DNA of 47,036 bases. Source: Planctomycetota bacterium. GTDB taxonomy: Bacteria > Planctomycetota > UBA11346. The stretch spans positions 1-47,036 of the forward strand of contig REDX01000254.1 in assembly GCA_007695355.1 (NCBI GenBank). Direction: 5' to 3'. The stretch's first letter is position 1; every line of letters begins with the position of its first letter. The notes below the pieces were generated by a model. That model had not been told where the DNA came from, searched no databases, and saw only the letters and a program-made list of their open reading frames with translations. A program made the translations under genes and the position numbers. Of this stretch, positions 6,917 to 15,321 are shown one piece after another.

Positions 6917-9096
6917 TGGGCAGCCCGTCCATCATAGGCCTCAATGGCCTCGCGGTACATGCCGCGACGATAAAAGTAATCGCCAAGAATGCGAGCCGCA
7001 ACTTGACGATCCCGTTCGTGCGCCACTGGATCAGTTAGCACTTCGCGAAGGGCGGTGCGGGCACGGGCGTCATCGCCAATGGCAAAGGCGGCGCGGGCCA
7101 GGCCCAGACGGGCGGCTTGGGCTAAGTATTGGGGCGGATTGCTATCACGGACTCGCTGGTAGAGGGAAACCGCGCGCTCGTAATGCTCGGCCCCTGCGGC
7201 AGGATTTTGTTCGGCCATTTGGAAATGGTACTGCGCCAGATAAAAGTGGACCCGCGTTTCCACCGCCCCTGGATAGGCCCCGGCCTGAACCTGAAGATCC
7301 TCCAGCATTTCGGCAAGTTGGAACTGTACCGTCGGATCGTTCAGCAGCCGCTGATCTTCGAGGAGGCTCCACATTGCCTGAATATGCTCGCGACTGGAAT
7401 GAATCTCAGCATAGCAGCGGGCGATATTGATCAGCAGGGGCCCCTCAATGTCGGACTGCGGGAAACGTTGGCGCGCCCGCAAGAAAACATGCAGGGCACC
7501 GACATAATCCGGTTCATCCAAAAGCATTTTTACGCTGCCCAAGGCGAAGAGGGCTTGGCGATACAGATCTTGATCCACCAGCGGATCGGTACGGCGGTTA
7601 AATAAGGCTTGGCGCAAAAGCTGTAGGCGGGTAAGCGCCTCATCGAAATGGCGTTGGGCGACGCGGCGGCCGCTTTCGCCGCGATTGCGTTGTTGTCGGC
7701 CAAGGGCGATGTCGGCCTCGGCGATCATGAGGTGGATACGGTGGGAAAGGGACTCACCGGCCTCGGCGGCGTGGGCGAGAAGTTCTTCGCGGGCGGCCCG
7801 GTATTCGCCGCGATCAAAGTAGAGTTGCCCCAGTTCGAGGCGGGCCTCGGCCACCACTGCCTGGGCTTGGGCATCATTGCCGTGATAGGTGATGACATCT
7901 CGCAGGAGGCTGCTGGCCAGCTCAAGATCGGTGATGTCGCCACTTTGTGCCCGCAGGTGCTGTTGTCGGACGGCATGGGCAGCGGCCAAGCGCACGCCTG
8001 CTAGGCGGGGGTCACTGCGATCGGCTTTGTTGATGTAGTTGCGATAAATATTTGCTGCTTCGCGGTGCATGCCTAGTGCCTGCATGCTTTCAGCGACACC
8101 GATCATTGCCGAGCGCACCCAGGGCAGGGCCTCTAGGGAGGTCCGAGATCCGGTATCAAAATCGTAAATAAGGTCAGCAAAGGAGGAAATCGCACTAAAG
8201 TGCCGGGCGCGCCAGGCGCTATCATCATCGCTACCCTGGCGGCGCAAAGCCTCGGCTTGGCTGGCCTCTTGTCGGGCAATCAAATAGCGGGCCTGGGCAG
8301 CTACCACGTCTTGGCCGTCCCGCGCCGCCGAACGCAGGCTGGCAAGGGCGCGGCGCTGCAGCGCCTCCTGACTGGGAGTAAAATCCTCGTCATCGTCATC
8401 GCGGATAATGACCGCCCCCTGATTGCCGCCCTCCCGGTGCCACACCAGCCCAGTTTGCCGCAGTAAGCGGGTTAATGCCTCTTCCCAGGGCATATCCGCG
8501 ACATGCAGATCAACGATGCGGCGGGCCGGTGAGACTTGACGATCATTAATCGTGAGGCCCAGCAGGTAACCCATTTCACGGTACACTACTTCCACGCGCT
8601 CGCTGGAAATGCGGGCCGTAATGGTGGCCGGTGCGCTGCGGTTGCCAATTCGGTAGCGCTGGATAATCAGGGTATTATTGGCAAGGCGCGAGGACGACAC
8701 CGGATCACCATCGCGTACCAGTTCTTCTCGGCCGTCTGCTTGCTCGCGATCATCAACGCGGCGTTCTTCAATGCGTTGGCGATAGGCATCGCTAAAATCC
8801 CGGTCACTGCTTTCTAAAGCCCGTCGCACCCGCGCCACATCTTGACGCAGGGCCTGAAGATCGGCCGCCATGCCGGCGCGATCAATGCTGGTTTCGACGT
8901 TGTCTAAGCTGCGGGAATCGGCCTGTGGATCCTGCTCTGGCACCATCGGCCCATCGCGGAGAATCGGCGGCAAAGAGGGGATGGGGGTAATTGGGCGCGG
9001 CGTCGATTCTTCCGCTGCGTTAAGCCCGCAAGCGAAGATTAAGAGCAGGGAAAGCGTGCTGACGATGGGTGACCAGGGGCTTTGTTGCACGGTCAT
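6913..9096 (-). CDS. Secreted TPR protein with N-terminal STN/secretin-N-like segment, 727 aa
   Basis: Signal peptide; VVYREMGYLLGLTINDRQVSPARRIVDLHVADMPWEEALTRLLRQTGLVW resembles STN domains; multiple TPR-like repeats. Confidence 0.75.
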   Translation of the reverse strand: MTVQQSPWSPIVSTLSLLLIFACGLNAAEESTPRPITPIPSLPPILRDGPMVPEQDPQADSRSLDNVETSIDRAGMAADLQALRQDVARVRRALESSDRDFSDAYRQRIEERRVDDREQADGREELVRDGDPVSSSRLANNTLIIQRYRIGNRSAPATITARISSERVEVVYREMGYLLGLTINDRQVSPARRIVDLHVADMPWEEALTRLLRQTGLVWHREGGNQGAVIIRDDDDEDFTPSQEALQRRALASLRSAARDGQDVVAAQARYLIARQEASQAEALRRQGSDDDSAWRARHFSAISSFADLIYDFDTGSRTSLEALPWVRSAMIGVAESMQALGMHREAANIYRNYINKADRSDPRLAGVRLAAAHAVRQQHLRAQSGDITDLELASSLLRDVITYHGNDAQAQAVVAEARLELGQLYFDRGEYRAAREELLAHAAEAGESLSHRIHLMIAEADIALGRQQRNRGESGRRVAQRHFDEALTRLQLLRQALFNRRTDPLVDQDLYRQALFALGSVKMLLDEPDYVGALHVFLRARQRFPQSDIEGPLLINIARCYAEIHSSREHIQAMWSLLEDQRLLNDPTVQFQLAEMLEDLQVQAGAYPGAVETRVHFYLAQYHFQMAEQNPAAGAEHYERAVSLYQRVRDSNPPQYLAQAARLGLARAAFAIGDDARARTALREVLTDPVAHERDRQVAARILGDYFYRRGMYREAIEAYDGRAAQ

Positions 9097-10832
9097 GGCG
9101 TAGCCCTCCCTGGCTGTTCGCTGCCGAGGGTGGCCAGGCCGCTCTCGGCCAAGTCCAGGCGACCAAGTAAAAGATAGGCCTGTCGCAGCACGCGTTGGTG
9201 GCGCCGGGCCTGTTCTTCGTCGATGCCGCTGCCGTCGCGGCCGGCGAGATATCGATCCTCATTAGCGAGTAAAACGCCAATCACCCGTCGCGCTTTGCGG
9301 GCATCGCCAAGCTGGCTATGGGCGGTGGCCCACTCCAGATAAAAGTTTGGGTCCTCAAATAAGCCACCGTGACGATCGGCAACCGTGGCAAATTCGGTGA
9401 CCGCCAAATGGGGCTTACCTTCGGCCAAGTGGTGACGGGCCAAAATAAGGGTGACTTCGATCTCGCGATTGACATCGCGATGGCGTTGTCGAACCCGTTG
9501 CAGCATAATGACCCCGCGTTGGGCATTTTCTGGATCATTGAGCATCTCGCGGGCAATCCGCAGGTCCTCACCAAAGTCGTCGCTGGGTGTTACCACGGTA
9601 TCTCGGCTGGCGGCCAACTGGGTTGAGAGGGTATTCATTGAGGTCACTACGAAGACCATCGCTGCCGTGCACATCGCTAGCAGAAAAACGGCTGCTGCCA
9701 AAAGAAAGCGTGTACCGCGAAGTTCTTCCGAGGACATCACATTGATCGGTGGCATCATCGCGCCACCGCCGCGGGGGGCGCCATCGAAGGCATCGAGATC
9801 GCTTACCGCATCGGAGGTTTCAATGTTCTTTGCGGCCTCGTTGAGGAGCGCTTCGATATCGTTTTCCCGGCGGCCGATCATTTCGGTGATTTGCTCTGGG
9901 CTGGGGCCATTGGTGGCCTCGCTCATCTGTCGCACCAGGGCGTCGATATCCTCTTGGTTAATTAAGGCTTCGCTGTCTTCGTTGCTATCGCTGTGCTTGG
10001 TGACGAGGCTGTCGAGCTCTTCCTGGCTGAGATCGGAGTTTACCTTAGCGGTTTCAGAAAGTCGCGAGGTCTTTCCTTGGGGCTCAACACTTTCGGAAAC
10101 CGGGGCTACCGAACCGGCATCTAATTCAGCCAGTAGGGCATCGATATCATCTTGTCCAAGGGCACTTCCTTGGGGTTTCTTGGAGGCGCCAGTCGTGGCG
10201 GGTTTGGCACCATCATCGCCGTTCATTTCGGCCAGCAGGGCATCGATATCATCCTGTCCAAGGGGCCCTTCCTTGGCGGTTTCCTTGGTTTTCTTCGCCG
10301 TTTTATCGCCTTCGCCGTTCATTTCGGCCAGCAGGGCGTCGATATCATCCTGTCCGAGGGGCCCTTCTTGGGCGGTTTCCTTGGTTTTTTCTGGGTCTTT
10401 ATCTTCGCCGCCATTCATTTCGGCCAGCAGGGCGTCGATATCATCCTGTCCAAGAGGCCCTTCCTTGGGCGTCTCTTCCGCTTTTTCCGACGCTACTTCT
10501 GCTTCGCCCTCGCCGCTCATTTCCGCCAGCATGGCGTCGATGGCATCCTGTCCGAGGGGCCCTTCTGCTTCAGGTTTCTCGGTTTTCTCGGTTTTTTCTG
10601 GCGCTGCGTCTGCTTCGCCCTCGCCATTCATTTCGGCCAGCATGGCGTCAATGGCATCCTGTCCGAGGGGACCTTCTGGGCTCGGGGTGCTGCTGGGCTT
10701 CTCTGCTGGTGGCGAGGCCGGGGCTTCCTGTTGTTTAGGTTGCACCTTCGGTACCGCCGGCAGGGAGCCAGAGAGGCTTGCGAAGAGGGCGTCAATCTCT
10801 TCTTGGGTCATCGCCCGTGGTTCATCAGCCAT
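9093..10832 (-). CDS. Membrane protein with ~10 tandem FliM-N-like motifs, one TM segment and C-terminal TPR-like region, 579 aa
   Basis: Motif copies MTQEEIDALF, LGQDAIDAML(x2), LGQDDIDALL(x4), LSQEELDSLV, INQEDIDALV, RRENDIEALL; TM TRFLLAAAVFLLAMCTAAMVFVV. Confidence 0.88.
   Translation of the reverse strand: MADEPRAMTQEEIDALFASLSGSLPAVPKVQPKQQEAPASPPAEKPSSTPSPEGPLGQDAIDAMLAEMNGEGEADAAPEKTEKTEKPEAEGPLGQDAIDAMLAEMSGEGEAEVASEKAEETPKEGPLGQDDIDALLAEMNGGEDKDPEKTKETAQEGPLGQDDIDALLAEMNGEGDKTAKKTKETAKEGPLGQDDIDALLAEMNGDDGAKPATTGASKKPQGSALGQDDIDALLAELDAGSVAPVSESVEPQGKTSRLSETAKVNSDLSQEELDSLVTKHSDSNEDSEALINQEDIDALVRQMSEATNGPSPEQITEMIGRRENDIEALLNEAAKNIETSDAVSDLDAFDGAPRGGGAMMPPINVMSSEELRGTRFLLAAAVFLLAMCTAAMVFVVTSMNTLSTQLAASRDTVVTPSDDFGEDLRIAREMLNDPENAQRGVIMLQRVRQRHRDVNREIEVTLILARHHLAEGKPHLAVTEFATVADRHGGLFEDPNFYLEWATAHSQLGDARKARRVIGVLLANEDRYLAGRDGSGIDEEQARRHQRVLRQAYLLLGRLDLAESGLATLGSEQPGRATP
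9857..10808 (-). repeat. Coding tandem repeats, core ~96-bp units in the most regular copies
   Basis: Repeated TTCGGCCAGCAGGGCGTCGATATCATCCTGTCCGAGGGGCCCTTC on + strand. Confidence 0.85.
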
Positions 10833-11149
10833 TACTCATCCCCCCACAGCAGGGCCCGCTCATCCGGACCAACCCCACGCTGGGAATTGCCGGAGGTGGA
10901 CAGCGATGGTACCTGATCTAAGTGTTTATACCAGAGAATTGGCAGCTGGGCCTGGGAGAGCTGCCGTTTTAATTCGGGGTGGGCGCCAACCATGGCGCAG
11001 CCTGGATGCTCTCGCAGCCACTCATAAGCCCAGGTGCCCAGACATTCGAGTTCGCGGCAGTCGATGACTGGCGCCTCGTCCAGGGCGCAGGGCCACAGCA
11101 GCCGGCCACGCCAGACTGCAATTAAGGCAGAGTTGGACTTAGGCTTCAT
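10832..11149 (-). CDS. Small STAS-like domain protein (start MKPKSNSALIAVWRG)
   Basis: ALIAVWRGRLLWPCALDEAPVIDCRELECLGTWAYEWLREHPGCAMVGAHPELKRQL has STAS-like strand/helix pattern; TAATG overlap with 9093..10832. Confidence 0.55.
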   Translation of the reverse strand: MKPKSNSALIAVWRGRLLWPCALDEAPVIDCRELECLGTWAYEWLREHPGCAMVGAHPELKRQLSQAQLPILWYKHLDQVPSLSTSGNSQRGVGPDERALLWGDE

Positions 11150-11915
11150 GGGCGCGCTCCACCACCACGCCCTGCGGCCGCCACCAACAGCGATGGGCAA
11201 GGGCATCGATGACTTGTCGACGATCTTTCATCTGGCTGGAAAGGTCTGGCGACAGGCTTGCAGGGTCATGTTCAAAGGGTGACCAGCAGCGCCAGAGGGC
11301 GCCATCGTCGTTAATGACGAGGCGCTGGGCCAGCGACAACTGCATCAGCTCGGCGCAGATCTGCTGCAAGCGAGAGCTTTGATAGTTGGGGATAACATAT
11401 TCCAAGAAAAGAGCTTCAGCAGATGCGCTGGTCCCCCATTGGAGGTCCAGGATGTGCACCGAGCGCTCCACCAACGAACTGGCTTGGGCGCTAACCACCT
11501 GGGTTTGGGCCGATTGCATGGGCACCTGCAGCTGCTCAGGGTCTGGCCCGCAGATCACTGGGGGCGCTTCCCGATGCAGGGTGCCAATGCGCTGTATGGC
11601 CTCCTTGAGCTGCTCAAGGGCCACGGGCTTGGTGAGAAAATCAACGCAGCCGTTGCGTAAGGCAACTACCGCATCGTCGAAATTTCCATAGCCACTCATC
11701 AAAACGAAGGGAACGCCCAGTTCCAAGCAGAGATCTAGGCCACTGCCATCGGGCAGCTTGAGATCAGAGATAATTGCGTCAGGGGGTTGTTCAGCTGCAC
11801 ATTTACGGCCCTCAACCAAGGAATCGGCGGCCAAAACCCGGTGTCCCCAGCGCCGACAGGCGCGGGCCAGGGCAGAGCGAATTGCCGGTTCGTCTTCAAT
11901 GAGGAGGAGGTCCAT
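11139..11915 (-). CDS. Response regulator: REC domain plus unassigned C-terminal region, 258 aa
   Basis: MDLLLIEDEPAIRSAL, DAIISDLKLPDGSGLDLC (phospho-Asp), VLMSGYG, FLTKPV. Confidence 0.88.
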   Translation of the reverse strand: MDLLLIEDEPAIRSALARACRRWGHRVLAADSLVEGRKCAAEQPPDAIISDLKLPDGSGLDLCLELGVPFVLMSGYGNFDDAVVALRNGCVDFLTKPVALEQLKEAIQRIGTLHREAPPVICGPDPEQLQVPMQSAQTQVVSAQASSLVERSVHILDLQWGTSASAEALFLEYVIPNYQSSRLQQICAELMQLSLAQRLVINDDGALWRCWSPFEHDPASLSPDLSSQMKDRRQVIDALAHRCWWRPQGVVVERAHEA

Positions 11916-11926
11916 GCTGAGCTTAA

Positions 11927-11942
11927 AGCAATTCTGGTGCCA
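11927..11942 (-). promoter_or_regulatory. Sigma-54 (-24/-12) promoter upstream of the response regulator operon
   Basis: Minus strand TGGCAC-CAGAA-TTGCT, GG-N10-GC spacing. Confidence 0.8.
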
Positions 11943-12115
11943 CTTTTGTTATTGGCATTGAGGGAACTTAGCTTTCCGGCATTGGGCAGCGCCCCTTGCC
12001 CTCGGCGCCTTGCTGGTGGCGAAGGCTTGCCACCACTGCGCGTGTTGGCGCTGGGCAATTCATTTTTGGCTCGGTTGCTGGCTTGCGGTTTTGCTGAGGG
12101 AGGGAAAGTAGGGCT

Positions 12116-12943
12116 ATGATGGATGAAGCGGGGCAGGTGGACGCGTTGGGGCTGCGCAAGGTGGCGGTGGCAGCGGCGCGGGTAGGGGCGGCGGCGGCGT
12201 TGCCGTTTTTTCGGCGGCCGGATTTGGCGGTTGAGTGGAAGGCCGATGAGAGTCCGGTGACGGTGGCCGATCGAGCCTGCGAGGGGGCGATTCGGGCGCA
12301 TTTGGCCCAGGCGCGGCCGGCGGATGCCTGGCTGGGCGAAGAGACGGGCACCGCTGCGGGGACTTCAGGCCTGGGCTGGATCGTCGATCCCATTGATGGT
12401 ACCCGCAATTTTGTCCGCGGGGTGCCGCTGTGGAGCACCCTGGTGGCCTGCGCTCGCCTTCCGGCGGCGGGAGAGCCCGAGGTGCTGGCCGCCTGCGTGC
12501 TGCTGCCCGCTCTTGATGAGTGCTATGATGCGGCCCTTGGCGCGGGGGCCCGCTGCAATGGACAGCCCATTCACGTTTCCGCCATCGATCGCCTTGACCA
12601 ATCCATGTGGTGCTTTGAGACCCCCACTTGGTTTCGCAGTCAGGGCCTTTCGAAGGTCTTTGCCGAATTAGAGGAGCAATGCGCCCTCTCCCGCGGACTT
12701 TCCGATGCCTATGGGCATATGCTGGTGGCCAGCGGCCGCGCCGAATTAATGGTAGAGCCGCAATTGGCGATGTGGGATGTGGCGGCAACCAGTTTGGTGG
12801 TGCGCGAGGCGGGGGGGCGCTTTAGCGATCTCGACGGTAAAGAGCCGGGGATGAGCTCCGGCCATGCGGTGGTCTCCAATGGCTTGGTCCATGATCAGGC
12901 CCTGGCCCTGATTGCCCGCCATCGTCAGCGACCATCGCCATGA
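12116..12943 (+). CDS. Inositol monophosphatase family phosphatase (possibly histidinol-phosphatase-like)
   Basis: GEETG, WIVDPIDGTRNFVRGVPLW, WDVAATSLVVREAGG motifs. Confidence 0.9.
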   Translation: MMDEAGQVDALGLRKVAVAAARVGAAAALPFFRRPDLAVEWKADESPVTVADRACEGAIRAHLAQARPADAWLGEETGTAAGTSGLGWIVDPIDGTRNFVRGVPLWSTLVACARLPAAGEPEVLAACVLLPALDECYDAALGAGARCNGQPIHVSAIDRLDQSMWCFETPTWFRSQGLSKVFAELEEQCALSRGLSDAYGHMLVASGRAELMVEPQLAMWDVAATSLVVREAGGRFSDLDGKEPGMSSGHAVVSNGLVHDQALALIARHRQRPSP

Positions 12944-14202
12944 GCCGGCCGCTAACCACCGATGTCTGGGTGATGGCTCTGCCGGGGCCCGATCATTTGC
13001 CGCACAGCCTCGCTGCGGCTCGGCGCTTTGACCTGCGCACCCGGCCCCAGGAGCTTTACCAGCAGATCTGCGACGCGCTGGAGCGGGGTTTGGCCATGGG
13101 TCTGACCCAGGTCCTGCTGCCGCCGCCTTGGCCGCACTGGCATACAGCCGAGGGCGATCCGGAATGGCAGGAGCTGTGCCAGCGCAGCCCCGAGGTGGAC
13201 ACCCAGGCCTGGGCAACGGTGATCGCCGGCGGTGATACCGAGCACGGCGATACCGTGGTCATGCTGGCCAACCGCGCCGCCGAGCGCGCCGGGCAGTGGC
13301 TGCCCTATCGTCAGCGCTGCCTGCAAGCCCTCTTGTCTGGAGTGCCCCAACTGCGCCTGCTGCCGGCCTTGCCGGCGGCGCCCCAGCTTGCCGATTGCGG
13401 GGAGGCTAGCCATTTGCGAGTTGATAATGGTGCCGAGAGCGCTCAGGTTTTTGGTTATAGCGAAGGTTTATTATTGCCGGAAGACTGGCGCGGCCGACAA
13501 GCGGGATGGCAGGCTCGCGGCGCCCAGTTGGCCCTGCTGCGCCGGGCCGAGGTGCGTCCCGGCCGCAGTTTGGTGGCCCGGCAGCACTGGCGGGCCCTGG
13601 ATGCGGCGGCTTTGAGTCTGCGCGATTTAGTCTGCGGACATGGCGCAACCTGGATCCTTCACGAAAGTAGCTTTGGCGAGCAACACGATCTCATTAATGC
13701 CCTAGATGCCCTGGTACCGGGCTTGCGCCTGCACATCGTGCGCGATGGCGAATACCGACTCAAGGATCACCGTCAGGCGCCGGGCCTGGGTGGCACCATG
13801 CTGCGCGATGCTGCTGGTGCCTATCACCTGCTGATTGATCCTCGCTGGGAGGATCGGCGGGCTCAACGCCTACGCGCACGTCTGCTCGATGCGGGGACGG
13901 TAGAGAGCATTCGCGAAGACCTTGATCCCCGTCTTCTGGGGCTGCGCCGCAGCGGATCATGGCGCTTGTGTCTCCCCTTGCTGCCGGCGCAGATTGCCGC
14001 CCTGCCCGCCCCTTGGCTGGTAACGCCAGAGCTGATCTCGGCCCTGCGCTGCTGGGCCGAAGCCCAAACCCTCAGCGAGTTGGGCCTTGAGCAGCGGGCC
14101 GCGCCGGAAACCTGGGAGGGCCTATACGCTGCCCGCCAAGGCCTGGAAGAGCTCTTGCCAGGCCTGCCGCCGGAGGATGAGAATGACCGAAATTTCCTAT
14201 GA
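12940..14202 (+). CDS. Protein of unknown function, 420 aa
   Basis: Long ORF with ATGA overlap to IMPase and overlap with the next gene. Confidence 0.8.
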   Translation: MSRPLTTDVWVMALPGPDHLPHSLAAARRFDLRTRPQELYQQICDALERGLAMGLTQVLLPPPWPHWHTAEGDPEWQELCQRSPEVDTQAWATVIAGGDTEHGDTVVMLANRAAERAGQWLPYRQRCLQALLSGVPQLRLLPALPAAPQLADCGEASHLRVDNGAESAQVFGYSEGLLLPEDWRGRQAGWQARGAQLALLRRAEVRPGRSLVARQHWRALDAAALSLRDLVCGHGATWILHESSFGEQHDLINALDALVPGLRLHIVRDGEYRLKDHRQAPGLGGTMLRDAAGAYHLLIDPRWEDRRAQRLRARLLDAGTVESIREDLDPRLLGLRRSGSWRLCLPLLPAQIAALPAPWLVTPELISALRCWAEAQTLSELGLEQRAAPETWEGLYAARQGLEELLPGLPPEDENDRNFL

Positions 14203-15310
14203 CTTACCCCTGATTCGCGTTGCCGGTAGCGCCAGCGCCATGGGCGAGGCTTATGGGCGCCAATGCGCCGAGGCGGTACGGAGCTTTGTTGAGCAGCGCT
14301 TGCGTGCTGCCAAGGTCTATCTTTGGGAGCGCGGCAGCCGCGATCTTGAGGGCTTTTTGCAGCTTGGCGCTCAGTGCTATCAGGTCTTTTGCGACTGGGA
14401 TCCCGAGGCCGCCCTTGAGCACGAGGCCCTGGCCCTGGCCAGCGGAGTGAGTCCAGAGGATCTTTACACCACCACCAATATGACCGATATCCGCGATATC
14501 CTGCTGGTGCAGTTGGCTAAGAGCTCTTCCTCGACGGCCGATGCCGAAGGTTGCACCAGTGTGCTTGTGGGTGCGCAGCGCAGCGCCGATGGTGGCCTCT
14601 TGGCGGCCCAGACCTGGGATTTGAACCCCCAGGACGTGGATGATATTATCGCCATTCACCGCCGCCCAGATGCCGGGCCGGCCACCTGGTCGGTAACTTG
14701 CAATGGCTGTCCTACGCTCATGGGCATGAATGAGGACGGCCTCAGTGTGGGCACCACCAATATTAAGACCGACGATGCGCGCATTGGCGTGGGCTACCTC
14801 AGTCTCTTGCATCGGGCCATTCGCGCCCCTAGTCGCGAAGCTGCGGCGCAGCTGATTATGGATGCGCCGCGGGCTGCTGCCCATACCTATTGGCTAGCCG
14901 ATGGGACGGGCGCCTGCCTGCTCACCACCAGTGCCACCCAGGTGCAGCGCGAGGATCTCAGCGCCGATGGTATCCTTGGCCAAACCAATCATTTGCGCCA
15001 TGAGCTGCCCGGCATTGGCAGTTTGGAAGAGCCTACCTCCTCCACCTGCACCCGCTTGGCGACGGTGGAACACTGGGCCAGCTTTGTCGGTGGGGTGGAT
15101 GTGGACTGTCTGCGCCGCCTCTTTGCCGAGCGCAGTCACGCCGCCGATTCCATTAACCGCTATCCCGAAGACGGCACCGGCAGCGCCACCGATGCCTGTC
15201 TGGTTTGTAGTCCAAGCCAGGTCCGTGCTTGGGCCTGCCGCGGCCCCGCCGATCGCGGCCTGTGGTATCAGCTCGACCCGCGCAGTGGCGATGCGAGCCC
15301 TCAGCCCTAA
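14183..15310 (+). CDS. C45-family / acyl-CoA:6-aminopenicillanate acyltransferase-like Ntn hydrolase
   Basis: EGCTSVLVGAQRSADGGLLAAQTWDLNP with candidate nucleophile Cys; CNGCPTLMGMNEDGLSVGTTNI. Confidence 0.8.
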   Translation: MTEISYDLPLIRVAGSASAMGEAYGRQCAEAVRSFVEQRLRAAKVYLWERGSRDLEGFLQLGAQCYQVFCDWDPEAALEHEALALASGVSPEDLYTTTNMTDIRDILLVQLAKSSSSTADAEGCTSVLVGAQRSADGGLLAAQTWDLNPQDVDDIIAIHRRPDAGPATWSVTCNGCPTLMGMNEDGLSVGTTNIKTDDARIGVGYLSLLHRAIRAPSREAAAQLIMDAPRAAAHTYWLADGTGACLLTTSATQVQREDLSADGILGQTNHLRHELPGIGSLEEPTSSTCTRLATVEHWASFVGGVDVDCLRRLFAERSHAADSINRYPEDGTGSATDACLVCSPSQVRAWACRGPADRGLWYQLDPRSGDASPQP

Positions 15311-15321
15311 AGGATTTCTTC

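Noticed and set aside
10119-10668. CRISPR-like regular spacing of repeats
   Set aside because: Repeats are in-frame coding units encoding LGQDDIDALLAEM; inter-repeat DNA is also conserved and coding, with no cas genes.
9451-11067. 538-aa plus-strand ORF (and 254-aa ORF 10152..10916)
   Set aside because: Antisense to the FliM-N repeat gene; open only because the low-stop repeat is readable in several frames; Ser/Arg-rich or Phe/Gly-rich translation with no domain.
12324-12671. 115-aa plus-strand ORF within the IMPase gene
   Set aside because: Alternate frame of a well-supported CDS with no recognisable motif.
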